From contig JBKBIP010000007.1 of assembly GCA_046297495.1 (NCBI GenBank), positions 124,001 to 188,000 of the forward strand: DNA of 64,000 nt, read 5' to 3'. The position numbers were made by a program, and so were the translations under genes. Positions within the stretch are counted from its first letter, which is position 1; each line of letters begins with the position of its first letter. Of this stretch, positions 52,881 to 62,391 are shown piece by piece. Below the pieces are notes generated by a model. That model worked only from the letters and a program-made list of their open reading frames with translations. It was not told the DNA's origin and did not search any database. This stretch comes from JBKBIP01 sp046297495 (lineage in GTDB: Bacteria > Planctomycetota > Planctomycetia > Gemmatales > Gemmataceae).

Positions 52881-54482
52881 CTAACCCTCAACCGGCGCGA
52901 CGCACGAAATATGGCGCGACCACCGTGCATCATCTCGTTGGGGAAAATCGGCGCGGAAGTGGACGCCGCGCGATTCCTGGCGCAGTAGAGCGGAGTGGAT
53001 CATCAGCCGAGCGACCGTGAGCAGATTTTGCAGCTCCCAGCCAGCGCGGGAGTCGAACTCGCGGGCCAACACGTACCGGCACCAGAAGGCGACATCGCGT
53101 TCGGCCTCGCGCAAGCCCTCGGCGTCGCGGACCACCCCCATCTTGCGGCCCATGAGACTGCGCAAGGAATTGGTGATGTCGCCCACATCGAGCGCATTGG
53201 AGGTATCCGGTTCCAATCGGCAACCGATCGACGGGACGCGAAACGTGTCCGGCAGGGGAGCGGCCGCCGCCGCCGACCCGCGCCCGCACGCCGCCCCATA
53301 CACCAGCCCTTCGAGCAAGCTATTTGATGCCAGCCGATTAGCGCCGTGCAGTCCACTGCAAGTCACTTCGCCGGCCGCCCATAGTCCCGGCAATGTCGTG
53401 CGTCCTCGCGCATCCACCGTCACGCCGCCGATCATGTAATGGGCGCCGGGACGCACCGGGATCGGATCGCGGGCAATGTCCAGACCAAACGTGCGGCATA
53501 CCTTGGCGATGCCTGGGAAACGCTGCCGCGTTTGCTCGGCGGGCAGGTGCGACAAGTCGAGATACACGTTGGGATGTTGCGTTTCTTTCATACGGCGGAC
53601 GATGGCTTGGGCCACGACGTCGCGTGGGGCCAATTCGCCGCGCGGGTCGGTTTCTCGCATGAAGCGGACGCCGTTCTTGTCGCGCAGATAGGCCCCCTCG
53701 CCGCGCACCGCCTCGCTGATCAAATAGCGACTCGAACCTGCCACATAAAGGACCGTGGGATGAAACTGCATGAATTCCATGTCGCGCAGCTCGGCCCCGG
53801 CCCGGTAGGCCGCCGCCAGGCCGTCCCCTGTCGCCACCGGCGGATTGGTCGTCTCCCGATAGACCATGCCGGCGCCGCCACTGGCCAAAATCGTCTGCTT
53901 GGCCCAGATCAGCAGCTTGCCCGCCGCCGGCCGCCAGACCAATGCCCCGACACAGGCCCCCTCATGCGTCAGCAAATCGATGGTGAACGTCTCCGGCCAA
54001 AGGGTGAGATGGGGGGTGTTGGTCGCCGTCGCGATGATGGCACGCATGACCTCATGGCCGGTGGCGTCCCCCAAGGCGTGGACGATGCGGCGGTGGCTGT
54101 GGCCGCCTTCGCGCGTCAGGGCCAATTGCCCTTCTTCCAAGTCGAAATGCGTGTTCCACTCGATCAAGCGGGCGATTTGCGCCGGCGCTGCGCGGACCAC
54201 GGCTTCCACCACCTCCCGCGCGCACAACCCCGCGCCGGCGGCGATGGTGTCCTCGATATGATTCTCGAAGCGATCTTCCGGTGACAGGACGCCAGCAATA
54301 CCGCCCTGGGCGTAGGCGCTGCTGCTCTGCTCCATGCTTTCCTTGGTGACGACGAGGACCTGGAGTTCCGGCGGCACTTCCAGCGCCGCCCGCAACCCCG
54401 CGATGCCGCCGCCGATCACCAGAATATCGGTGAAGAAGTGGGGCGTTTGTTTGGGACCAAATTGAACCAGGTAGCGGTGCAT
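52881..54482 (-). CDS. nadB: L-aspartate oxidase
   Basis: A 533-residue flavoenzyme that oxidises aspartate to iminoaspartate for NAD synthesis. FAD-binding loop ILVIGGGIAGLRAALE; SSSAYAQGGIAG; active-site segments EGGHSHRRIVHALGDATG and MEFMQFHPT; SEAVRGEGAYLRD; and the second FAD site LWAAGEVTCSGLHGANRLASNSLLEGLVYG. The length and order are typical of NadB rather than fumarate reductase. nadA and nadC are not adjacent. Confidence 0.93.
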   Translation of the reverse strand: MHRYLVQFGPKQTPHFFTDILVIGGGIAGLRAALEVPPELQVLVVTKESMEQSSSAYAQGGIAGVLSPEDRFENHIEDTIAAGAGLCAREVVEAVVRAAPAQIARLIEWNTHFDLEEGQLALTREGGHSHRRIVHALGDATGHEVMRAIIATATNTPHLTLWPETFTIDLLTHEGACVGALVWRPAAGKLLIWAKQTILASGGAGMVYRETTNPPVATGDGLAAAYRAGAELRDMEFMQFHPTVLYVAGSSRYLISEAVRGEGAYLRDKNGVRFMRETDPRGELAPRDVVAQAIVRRMKETQHPNVYLDLSHLPAEQTRQRFPGIAKVCRTFGLDIARDPIPVRPGAHYMIGGVTVDARGRTTLPGLWAAGEVTCSGLHGANRLASNSLLEGLVYGAACGRGSAAAAAPLPDTFRVPSIGCRLEPDTSNALDVGDITNSLRSLMGRKMGVVRDAEGLREAERDVAFWCRYVLAREFDSRAGWELQNLLTVARLMIHSALLRQESRGVHFRADFPQRDDARWSRHISCVAPVEG

Positions 54483-54502
54483 GGTGTCGTGATCAATAAA
54501 TT

Positions 54503-54531
54503 TCGTTTAGCGTGCGCGCCAGCGGCGCGCA
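54503..54531. repeat. GTTTAGCG repeat family copy
   Basis: CGTTTAGCGTGCGCGCC then AGCGGCGCGCA, a short stem just after the C45 peptidase stop and 20 bases before the nadB start. Confidence 0.65.
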
Positions 54532-55695
54532 TTACTCGTCATTGCGCAGCAATGGTCCTAGCTCCAACACCTTCGGCGGCAGCGCGGCGGCGGGGGACGC
54601 GCCGATGGATAGGTGCAAGCGCAGCGTGGCCGGCTCGAAGATCATGCTTTGCAGCGTGTAACCGGCAACGCTGACATCCTGAAGACAACGATGGACGTCG
54701 GCCACTTCCAATTGCCGCAGTTGCCGGCTCTTGTCCAGCGTGGCGTAGCGCTCCAACGTCCGAAAGTAATTGCGCTGCTCGTCGGGCTTGAGTTCCTGGC
54801 TGCAAAAGTGGTTGGTGCATGGGCCAATCCCTTCCACGGGCCGGCGCACCACGACCTGGTCGGGCGTCACCTCGAAAATGGCTCCCCCTTGCCGATCACA
54901 GATGGCCAAGTTGGTGATGGTGGTGCGCTTCATCGACCGCAACAGTTTGACCGCTTCCTCGACCGTCGCGCACTCTTCCAACAGTCGCCGATAGCACAAC
55001 GCATAGGGAGTTCCCATCACGTCAAACCGTTTGTGACCGGCCTGGACCGACCCCACTTCCAACACCCCCAGGCACAAGCCCGCGTCATTCATCCCGGACA
55101 GGCAACCCACCAAGCCGGGAAAGCCGATGGCGGCGAACGCGCGTTTTCCTTCCGGACGATAGATCGTCACCAAGCTGTAATATTCGATGTAGCCCAGCGA
55201 ATCGTAATCCAGATTGCGGCCCAGCAACGGCCCTTGGGTGGCGCTGCGTGCGGGCTCGACGATCAGGGCCGAGCAAGCGATCACTTTCTTGAGATCGAAC
55301 ATGGTGTTGCCGACGACCAGTTGTTCCCGGTCGATGCCCGTCTTGCTCATGGCCTCCAGCTCGGCGCGATGATCGGCGGGGAAGCGCGGCACCATGCTGG
55401 CGCCGACTCGCGCCAGCGCCGGCCAGGTAGCTTCCGCGCCGAAGGCCGCCAACAGGTCCTTGGGGTAGTTCAGCACCCGGCGGCCTGGTTTCACGGCCAG
55501 CGTGGCCACTTGTTCGCCCATCTCCTCCGGGGTGCCCGCGACGATCAACACGGGCAGGCCGTTGATGTATTGCAATTCCCCTTTGCCATGTTTGCCAGGA
55601 GGAAAGCGAAAAGCGTCATCCGCCGCGCGGCTTGAGGATGGCAGACCGATGATATGCAATAGACAGAGAACAGGGACCAGATACAGTCGTGGCAT
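54532..55695 (-). CDS. Secreted C45-type (penicillin acyltransferase-like) peptidase
   Basis: About 387 residues. The true start is 55695 (MPRLYLVPVLC), with GGAG upstream; the larger open frame to 56700 is a shadow of the CPBP gene. A signal peptide (LVPVLCLLHIIGLPSSSRA) is present. The Ntn-hydrolase features include CSALIVEPARSATQGPLLGRNLDYD, where the cysteine of ACSALIV would become the nucleophile after self-cleavage, and GFPGLVGCLSGMNDAGLCLGV. Family members cut or form amide bonds of small molecules. The substrate is unknown. Confidence 0.8.
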   Translation of the reverse strand: MPRLYLVPVLCLLHIIGLPSSSRAADDAFRFPPGKHGKGELQYINGLPVLIVAGTPEEMGEQVATLAVKPGRRVLNYPKDLLAAFGAEATWPALARVGASMVPRFPADHRAELEAMSKTGIDREQLVVGNTMFDLKKVIACSALIVEPARSATQGPLLGRNLDYDSLGYIEYYSLVTIYRPEGKRAFAAIGFPGLVGCLSGMNDAGLCLGVLEVGSVQAGHKRFDVMGTPYALCYRRLLEECATVEEAVKLLRSMKRTTITNLAICDRQGGAIFEVTPDQVVVRRPVEGIGPCTNHFCSQELKPDEQRNYFRTLERYATLDKSRQLRQLEVADVHRCLQDVSVAGYTLQSMIFEPATLRLHLSIGASPAAALPPKVLELGPLLRNDE

Positions 55696-55796
55696 CGGCA
55701 ACACTCCGCCGGGTTTAGGAAAAAGGGGCAATTCCACCAGAAAGTACCAAACCGTTCTCGCCAAAGTTTGACAAGGGCATTTTCGACTGTGGGGAA

Positions 55797-56684
55797 TCAG
55801 GCAAAATGCCCCTGCCGCCACAGAGAGGCGAAATCCATGGATAAGGCCACGGTCACATGGATAGCGGCTCCCAACCAGATGGACCGCGTTTTGAGACTCA
55901 TGAACCCCAAGGCGATGCCGGCGATGATCGAAGCGAGGGTTTCCGGCATGGGCTTGCCGAAATGAATCATGCAATAGGGGACCATCGATACAAAAATGGC
56001 ATAGACGCCGAAGCGATGGCGGGTGCCGTGCAACAGGAAACCCCGGAAGAAGAATTCCAAAGCGAAGAATTGGATGGCATATTTTAACTCCCAGCGCCAG
56101 AAGTTCGGCCAAAACGATTGCTCGCGGGAAAACGTGTAAAAGGGGTAAGTGGCCTGGAAATGGGCATCGGTAGAGACTAGCCAAACCAGCGGCAACACCA
56201 CGGCCAACATCACGCCGTAAATCCAAAGATCGGTGAACGCGCCGCGCAGCTTGAGGCCATAGTCCCGCAAACTTTCCCGAAACCCCAAGCGAATGACCAA
56301 GGCCGGGATGAGGAAATAGGTGACAACGCAGCCGAACGCCCAATAACTGAGCCGATTGTGGGAGGCATCCGCCGTCTCGAACAAGGCAGCGCTGAGATCG
56401 CCAAGACCGACCGCCCAGAGCCAACCCGTCAATCGGGCGAGGCCGTCCGCTTTCATCATGTAATTTTGGATGGTCAGCGCCACCGCCGCCGTGATCAGAA
56501 CCGCCATGAGCTTTCCATCCGGTCGCCGGCCCGCGTCGGACGCCTGATAGTCGCGGGCTTCGCGCTCGACGCAACGCAGCGGCTGCATGAGTAGCTGGTC
56601 CCAGAAGCGCGCACGCTGAACCGCGATGGGGGCGTTTGCTGGAACGGATGCGCTCGCCAATGGCTCGCTTGCTAAACCATCCAT
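55797..56684 (-). CDS. CPBP-family intramembrane metalloprotease
   Basis: A 295-residue membrane protein with about eight helices. The glutamate-bearing motif is ALEFFFRGFLLHG, followed by VSMVPYCMIHFGKPMPE and the last helix GIALGFMSLKTRSIWLGAAIHVTVALSMD. These match motifs 1-3 of the Abi/CPBP (CAAX protease) family; the usual EE pair is LE here. The proposed start overlaps a repeat of the GTTTAGCG family, so the first 15 residues (GLASEPLASASVPAN) are repeat-derived or a later start is used. It starts 20 bases after the stop of the DUF4175-like gene. Confidence 0.8.
   Translation of the reverse strand: MDGLASEPLASASVPANAPIAVQRARFWDQLLMQPLRCVEREARDYQASDAGRRPDGKLMAVLITAAVALTIQNYMMKADGLARLTGWLWAVGLGDLSAALFETADASHNRLSYWAFGCVVTYFLIPALVIRLGFRESLRDYGLKLRGAFTDLWIYGVMLAVVLPLVWLVSTDAHFQATYPFYTFSREQSFWPNFWRWELKYAIQFFALEFFFRGFLLHGTRHRFGVYAIFVSMVPYCMIHFGKPMPETLASIIAGIALGFMSLKTRSIWLGAAIHVTVALSMDFASLWRQGHFA
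56650..56677. repeat. GTTTAGCG repeat family copy at a gene start
   Basis: On the minus strand it reads GGTTTAGCAAGCGAGCC then ATTGGCGAGCGC. It lies inside the first codons of the CPBP gene as called. Confidence 0.6.
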
Positions 56685-56703
56685 TACCCGTTGCCCCCAA
56701 ACA

Positions 56704-59700
56704 TCACGGTTTTTTCCTCATCTTGGCCAATTCCTCGGTGAATTGCCGGTAGGCGTCGCGGAATTCGGGAGGTGGGAGAGCGGCGCCGGCGTTGAGCAGC
56801 TTCTGGGCTTCTCCCGTGGAGCTGGACTCGACCTGGCGCGGCCCCAAGCTCGACAGATTACCGCCTTGCTGGGGGCCATCCCGTTTCGCCGAGGCAGCAG
56901 CGGCTTTCTGGCGGCGAAGCATGGCCTCGTAAGCTTTGAGGAATTGTTGATATTCCTCTTCCGTGATGTTGGCTCGTTTCAGGTCTTCCTGGCTGACTTG
57001 ATTCCGGATGTCTTCGAGCTGCAATTCACCGGCCCGGCGTTGATGCGCGGCATCGGACTTCTCGCCGGGCGGGGCTTCCGAGCCATCGCCAGCGCCGACG
57101 ATGTTGCCCTCGCGGTCGCCGCCGCCGGGAGTGCGCGTGTTTCCGGGATTTTGTTCCTGGTCGGTGCCATTCCCTTTGGCGTTGCCTGCCTCGGTGCCCG
57201 GTTGCGTGGTCTTCTCACTGGCAATGGGAGTACCGTCTTGTCCCTTGCCGTTGTCCTGAATGGGGTCTCCCTTGGCTTGGGATTCTTGGCCGTTGGGCTG
57301 GCCCCCTTTGTTCATGCCAGCATCCGCCATGCCGCCCGGTGGTTCCTTGGCGTCTCCCGCGTCCGCCTGGTTGCCGGTGGGGTTGCGCTGCTCGGTCGGC
57401 GGCACCTCGGGGCCTGGTTGCTCGCCAGCTTCTTGCAGGGCGTCGTTGGCGGCCTGGCGCACTTGTTCATCTTGGGCTTTCTGCCCCATCTCTTTCAGCT
57501 CGCGGACGGCTTCCGCGCGTTTTTGGGGGTCGTTGCTCTTGAGGTCTTTCTTCAGGGCATCGACATCCTCTTTGGTGGCTAAGTTTTCCTCTCCCACGCC
57601 CGTTTTATCCGTGCCTGATTTGGCGTTGGGGTCGGGTTTGTCGGCGGCCTTGGCGACGCCCTGGCCCCCTTCTTCGCCGTCGAGCTGTTCGGGCTTGTTC
57701 ATACCTTTAGGTTCCTCCCCCGTGGCGGTGGCTTTGGTTCCTTCCTCTTTGCCAGCGCCGGGTTCGGCGTTTTCCTTGCTCCCTTGCTGGCCGGCGTCTT
57801 TTCCTTCGGCCTTGGCCTGTTCGGAGCGTTCTCCTTTGGCGTCGCCGGGCTGTCCGGTGTTGGCGGCGTTGCCTGAGGGGTCCCCTTCCTTGGCCTGTCC
57901 CTTGCTGGATTGTTCTCCGGGCTTGCCTTCTCCCTTGTCATCGCCGGTGCGGATTTCCGGGTTGGGCGCTGGCTTTCCCTCGCCCCATTCGCGTCCCAGG
58001 CCGCCGGGTTCGGGTTTGCTGTTCTTCGCTTGACCGGCTTGTTCTTCCGCTTGTGGCTGCGGCTTGCCCATGCCCCCTTGGTTTTCGGCGCTGTCTGGTC
58101 CGTTCGAGCCATCTTGCGGCTGCGGCTTATCATTCCCTTTGGCCGCCATCGGGTCGGACATGCCGCCGTCTTTGCCGGCGCCGCCATCAGCCTCGGCTTG
58201 GGGTTGCGGTTTGTCCTCCCCCTTGGGGTCGCCGTGCGGGTCGGCGTTGCCGGTGTCGGGGCGGCCTTCGTCCTTGCTTTCGCCTTCGGGTTGCGGTTGT
58301 TCCTCTCCCTTGGCTTCCCCCTTGCTATGGTCTGGTTGTTCCTGCTGCTGCCGTTCCTTCAGGGCTTCTTCCAATTTGCGCGCGATCTCATCCAGTTTGC
58401 GCTCTTGTTCCTTCTGTTCTTCCGTCATTTCATCGGCTTGTTGTTGCTGTTCGGCCTGCTGGCGCTGCTCGGCCCGCTGTTGGGCGGCTTCGTTCTCCTG
58501 GTCGAGCTGTTCATCCTGTTGAGCCTGATGTTGCTCTTGCTCATTCTGGGCTTGTTGGCGTTGTTGTTCTTGTTGTCGTGGCTCGACGGGCTTGGTGAGA
58601 ACCACCACATGCGGCGGTTTGCTGTCGCCGATGTTCGCCGCCGGATAATCGCAATTGTCGGTCGCTTCCAGCCAGTATTCGATCTCCATGCCTGGCTTCA
58701 ACTCGACCGGCTGCCCTGCCTCGTCTTGTACCTTGGCCAATTCGATGAAATCCAGATAGTCCAACCGTTGCGGATAGCTGCCATCGGCGAGCTGGAAGGA
58801 CTTGTCGGGACGATACGGCTTGGCTTGCAACACTGGCCCATCTTTGACGCGCAGCCGCAGGGCCATCGCAGTTAAGCCCAAGTCATCCACGGCTTGCCCC
58901 TTGACTTGCAGCGTGCCGTTGATCGGCAGCTCGATGCGTTCTCCCGGCTCGGTGATCTCCACGCGCGGTTTCATATCGTGCTGGACCTGGATGGTGTATG
59001 GCATCGGGTCCTTGTTCGTTTCCTCCTCTTCCGACGTGAAGTGAATCCGATAGGCGCCGTCTCGGTCGAGTAGGAACCGAAAACGCAGGGCTTCCGGCAA
59101 GTCTGGTGGGATCACGCCGGCAATCGGCTTCTCCCCTTCGATGTGCAACCGGCCTTCCTTCAGGCGACGGTTGGCATGAGCCGTCAACGTCACTTCGGTG
59201 CCGCGCAGGGCGCGCAAGTTGGGATCACGGCTGGTGCTGTCCGGCCAACCTAGATAAGGACGATAATGATAGGTTACTTCGAAGCCGGTAAGGAGGGGGG
59301 AGGAGCGGACTTGGATACGGTACTCCTCGGTGGCGGCGTCGCCCGCGGTGATGTGGTACCAGAAGCCGTTTTGAACCTGGTAAGCCGGCAGGCGCACGAA
59401 CCAATCGCGCGCCAGGGTTGCTTGTTCCAGGGGAAGTTCCTCGTAAATCGGCTCCTTCGGGTCATAGCGAAAACGCAACCGGGGAGCATCCGGGCCGCGC
59501 GGGTCGGGCAAGGTGCCATCGATGTACACTTGGAACAGGACCGATTGGTTGATGGGCACGGTGGCGTCGCCGCCAGCGGGTTGAACCAGCGTCAAGCGCG
59601 TGCGCGTGGCGATGGCCAGCCCTTCGCCGTAGGGGTTGAAGGCGCGATTGAGCAGGGAGAAGAATTGGGCGGGACGCAACACACAGAACAAAATGACCGC

Positions 59701-60207
59701 CGCTAGCAACAACCCGGCGATGATCCCGGCGAGCCACCAGACCGGACGCGCGGGAATGGCCTCATCCAGGTCCGCTTGGCTGAGATCGCGGGCGGCCCGC
59801 TGGCCCACGGCGCCGCGAATCGCAGGGGGAAGGTTCTCATGCCGCAGATCGAGCCAGTTCACCAGGCTATTTTTCGCGTCGGCCAGCGTCCGCTCGACTT
59901 GCCGGGCGGCGTAATAGGGATTGATCTGGCGCAGCAGGGGCCGAGCCAGGACGATCAGCACCCCAAGGACCGTTCCGCCAAGGAATGCCGTCAGCGCATA
60001 TTGCCGGATCGCAGGGGGAAGGTCGAAGCACAAATCGACCACCATCATCACCAGCCCATAGGCCAGCGTGACACCCAGCAAGCCAAGCCCCGCCACGGTC
60101 ATATCGATCCAGCGCATTCGGGCGCGGGCGCGGTTGAGCTGCTGCTCCACGAAGGTATCGTACTTAGCGCCTGCCGCCGCGCGCGGTGGTTCCTGCACTG
60201 TGGCCAT
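56704..60207 (-). CDS. Large DUF4175-like membrane protein with low-complexity region
   Basis: About 1,167 residues. The start at 60207 (MATVQEPPRAA) has AAAGGAA upstream. Two membrane helices lie near the N-terminus (MTVAGLGLLGVTLAYGLVMMVV; LTAFLGGTVLGVLIVLARPLL) and a third at about WWLAGIIAGLLLAAVILFCVL. A region of Ig-like strands follows (about 230-560). The next 450 residues are dominated by Gln, Glu, Lys, Gly and Pro (QQRAEQRQQAEQQQQADEMT; repeated KGEDKPQPQ-like units). The C-terminal end is helical (LEDIRNQVSQEDLKRANITEEEYQQFLKAYEAML). The layout matches DUF4175 proteins, of unknown function. Confidence 0.75.
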   Translation of the reverse strand: MATVQEPPRAAAGAKYDTFVEQQLNRARARMRWIDMTVAGLGLLGVTLAYGLVMMVVDLCFDLPPAIRQYALTAFLGGTVLGVLIVLARPLLRQINPYYAARQVERTLADAKNSLVNWLDLRHENLPPAIRGAVGQRAARDLSQADLDEAIPARPVWWLAGIIAGLLLAAVILFCVLRPAQFFSLLNRAFNPYGEGLAIATRTRLTLVQPAGGDATVPINQSVLFQVYIDGTLPDPRGPDAPRLRFRYDPKEPIYEELPLEQATLARDWFVRLPAYQVQNGFWYHITAGDAATEEYRIQVRSSPLLTGFEVTYHYRPYLGWPDSTSRDPNLRALRGTEVTLTAHANRRLKEGRLHIEGEKPIAGVIPPDLPEALRFRFLLDRDGAYRIHFTSEEEETNKDPMPYTIQVQHDMKPRVEITEPGERIELPINGTLQVKGQAVDDLGLTAMALRLRVKDGPVLQAKPYRPDKSFQLADGSYPQRLDYLDFIELAKVQDEAGQPVELKPGMEIEYWLEATDNCDYPAANIGDSKPPHVVVLTKPVEPRQQEQQRQQAQNEQEQHQAQQDEQLDQENEAAQQRAEQRQQAEQQQQADEMTEEQKEQERKLDEIARKLEEALKERQQQEQPDHSKGEAKGEEQPQPEGESKDEGRPDTGNADPHGDPKGEDKPQPQAEADGGAGKDGGMSDPMAAKGNDKPQPQDGSNGPDSAENQGGMGKPQPQAEEQAGQAKNSKPEPGGLGREWGEGKPAPNPEIRTGDDKGEGKPGEQSSKGQAKEGDPSGNAANTGQPGDAKGERSEQAKAEGKDAGQQGSKENAEPGAGKEEGTKATATGEEPKGMNKPEQLDGEEGGQGVAKAADKPDPNAKSGTDKTGVGEENLATKEDVDALKKDLKSNDPQKRAEAVRELKEMGQKAQDEQVRQAANDALQEAGEQPGPEVPPTEQRNPTGNQADAGDAKEPPGGMADAGMNKGGQPNGQESQAKGDPIQDNGKGQDGTPIASEKTTQPGTEAGNAKGNGTDQEQNPGNTRTPGGGDREGNIVGAGDGSEAPPGEKSDAAHQRRAGELQLEDIRNQVSQEDLKRANITEEEYQQFLKAYEAMLRRQKAAAASAKRDGPQQGGNLSSLGPRQVESSSTGEAQKLLNAGAALPPPEFRDAYRQFTEELAKMRKKP

Positions 60208-60421
60208 GAGTGATTCCTTTGAGTCAGATGCTCCGCCAAAGGCTTCGTAATTGTGCGCCCCTTTCGCGCCCCTTTCCGCTGATTCATTATAGCCAGGGTG
60301 AAGCACTCCCCTCAACAAGATTCAACACGGATATTTAAGTTGCTTGTGACGACTTTTCCCAGTATGCCGGAAAGGAGGGATTCCCATATTTCGACAATTT
60401 CAACCGTGGAGGCGATGGATC

Positions 60422-61408
60422 ATGCGTGGTCGAATTTCCATCTGGCTGGCAAGTGTTCTTATCGTGACAGCAGAGGGAGCACATGCCGAGGAGCCTGTCC
60501 CCATTCAAGTGCGCGAAACCGATGAATATATTCAGATCGACACCGACGCCCTGCAAGCGCGGATTCGCAAGAAGGGCTACGTCAGTGGCATCGAGCGCGG
60601 CAGCTTGCTCGACAAAAAGACCGGGGCGCGGGATGTCGGTTTCGGTTTGCACATCATGGATTTCCTGATGGCCCCCGGTTGGCGGGACGACGGCTACCTG
60701 CGCGATCCAAAAATTCATGGCAATCTGCCCAAGCATTATATCGAGGGGCCGCAAATCTGCACCAAGGCCAAGGAGCTGCAGCCAGAAATCGTGCGCGGCG
60801 CTGGTTTCGTGGCCGTGCGGTTGCGGTTTCGGTTCACCGAAGCCGCTTCGGGGCTGCGAGCCGGTTCGACATGGGAACAGACGTTGCTGTTCCTTCCCGG
60901 CGTTCGCTACGTCCTCTCCGGCGAGCGCGTCACCAGCGTGAACGCGGTGGCGGATCTGTTTTACCGCATCGACATGCCCGGCCACATTCGCCATCAAGCA
61001 GGGGATTCGTTTACCCAAATTTACTTGAGCTATCATGGGATCATCCCTGCCCAGGAATTTCAGCGGAACTTTGGCCCCGACGAGAAATACCTGTATCAAC
61101 GGCGCGATGGCAAAATCCCCGAGCGCATGATCCGCGCCTATCAAGTGACACTCGGTGGCAAACCCGGCCCGTGGCTGGCTGGCATGACACTCGATGCCGC
61201 CGCCGTGTCGGAAGCCTGGTGTCATCAGCGCGGCTACGTCTGTTTCATTCAGGAATTGCACGGTCGGAACGTAGTCGCTGGCGAAACCTTCGGCGCCGCA
61301 TACGTCGTGGGCTGGTTCGACGACCTCGACGAAATGCACCGCGTTTATGATCGGTACCAGGGAGCGCGTGCGTTGACGGTGAGTGACGGAAAATGGCAGT
61401 TGAAGTGA
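60422..61408 (+). CDS. Secreted protein of unknown function
   Basis: A 328-residue protein with a signal peptide (ISIWLASVLIVTAEGAHA) and a mature part of mixed alpha/beta type: DEYIQIDTDALQARIRKKGYVSGIERGSLLDKKTG, FRFTEAASGLRAGSTWEQTLLFLPGVRYVLSGERV, and YVVGWFDDLDEMHRVYDRY. The beta-sandwich style resembles carbohydrate-active accessory proteins, but I cannot name a family. GGAGG lies about 12 bases before the ATG. It is divergent from the DUF4175-like gene. Confidence 0.65.
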   Translation: MRGRISIWLASVLIVTAEGAHAEEPVPIQVRETDEYIQIDTDALQARIRKKGYVSGIERGSLLDKKTGARDVGFGLHIMDFLMAPGWRDDGYLRDPKIHGNLPKHYIEGPQICTKAKELQPEIVRGAGFVAVRLRFRFTEAASGLRAGSTWEQTLLFLPGVRYVLSGERVTSVNAVADLFYRIDMPGHIRHQAGDSFTQIYLSYHGIIPAQEFQRNFGPDEKYLYQRRDGKIPERMIRAYQVTLGGKPGPWLAGMTLDAAAVSEAWCHQRGYVCFIQELHGRNVVAGETFGAAYVVGWFDDLDEMHRVYDRYQGARALTVSDGKWQLK

Positions 61409-61440
61409 GTGTTACTCCGGCAAGGCAGAAACTCGACGCC

Positions 61441-61481
61441 GCGACCGTTAGGAGCGGTCCGTTCCACTCCCTAATGGTCGC
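61441..61481. terminator. Hairpin between convergent genes
   Basis: GCGACCGTTAGGAG and CTCCCTAATGGTCGC pair around a 12-base loop. It is placed 32 bases after the secreted-protein stop. No other feature is seen in the 239-base gap. Confidence 0.5.
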
Positions 61482-61647
61482 GGCTCGGATAATCTGGGTT
61501 GCCGAGTAATATGCCCAAGGCTTAAACCTTGGAAATGGATTGGGCCCGAGCGGCCATCGTGATTTACAACCCCACCCCGCACCTCAGGATGATTTTGCCT
61601 CGATGAGTACCCATGATTGCCGTTCGCCCGACGGACGCCAAGAATGC

Positions 61648-62337
61648 CTATACCTCCACCCATTGTCCCGGTTCGAGAATGACCGGCTCGGCGCTGGTTT
61701 CCTGGCGGACGCGCTGGGCCCAGGCGTGAGCATCTTGGTTCAACAGATCGAAGGTGTTGTAGTGGATCGGCAGCACCTTTTTTGGCTGGATCAGCTTCAC
61801 GGCGCGCAGGGCGTCATCGGGGCCCATCGTGTAGTAATCGCCGATGGGGAGGATGGCCAGATCGATCCCTTCCTCGCCGATCAGCTTCATGTCGCCGAAT
61901 AAGCCGGTGTCGGCGGCGTCGTAAATTTTCTTGCCGTCCTTCAGCGACAGCAGCACGCCACAGGGGTTGCCGCCGTTGCTGCCGTCGGGCAGCGCCGAGC
62001 CGTGAAAGGCCAGTGTCAGCTTGAGACGGCCAAACGGGAAGCCGTGCCCGCCGCCGTGCTGCATACCGTGGACGTGCTTCAAGCCCTGTTTCTTCATCAG
62101 CCATTCGCTGATCTCGTAATTGGTGATGACCGTGGCTCCCGTGCGTTGGGCGATGGCTACCGTATCCCCCACGTGGTCGCCGTGACCGTGCGAGACGACG
62201 ATAAAATGCGGCGTCATCTCCGCCGCTTTGGCCGCCGCCTTGGGATTGCCCGTCAAGAAAGGATCGATAAGCACTTTCTGTCCGTCGCTGTCGATAAGCA
62301 AGCAAGAATGGCCCAACCATTGCACGCGGGTCGCCAT
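61648..62337 (-). CDS. UPF0173 metal-dependent hydrolase
   Basis: A 229-residue MBL-fold protein. The start at 62337 (MATRVQWLGHSC) has AGGAG 9 bases upstream. The metal motif is VVSHGHGDHVGD, with a second histidine in FHGSALPDG and an aspartate in YDAADTGLFGDM. The terminal IQPKKVLPIHYNTF is typical of the UPF0173 group. The physiological substrate of the group is unknown. Confidence 0.88.
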   Translation of the reverse strand: MATRVQWLGHSCLLIDSDGQKVLIDPFLTGNPKAAAKAAEMTPHFIVVSHGHGDHVGDTVAIAQRTGATVITNYEISEWLMKKQGLKHVHGMQHGGGHGFPFGRLKLTLAFHGSALPDGSNGGNPCGVLLSLKDGKKIYDAADTGLFGDMKLIGEEGIDLAILPIGDYYTMGPDDALRAVKLIQPKKVLPIHYNTFDLLNQDAHAWAQRVRQETSAEPVILEPGQWVEV

Positions 62338-62391
62338 GATGGATTCTCCTGGGTGGTTGACTTGGTTCATTGTGGAAATCAACTCTTTCCG

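Noticed and set aside
54532..56700. A 722-residue fusion protein
   Set aside because: Only the C-terminal 387 residues are a real C45 peptidase; the rest overlaps the CPBP gene in another frame and has no protein-like features.
57260..58875. Large open frames antisense to the DUF4175-like gene
   Set aside because: They arise from its repetitive GC-rich low-complexity region.
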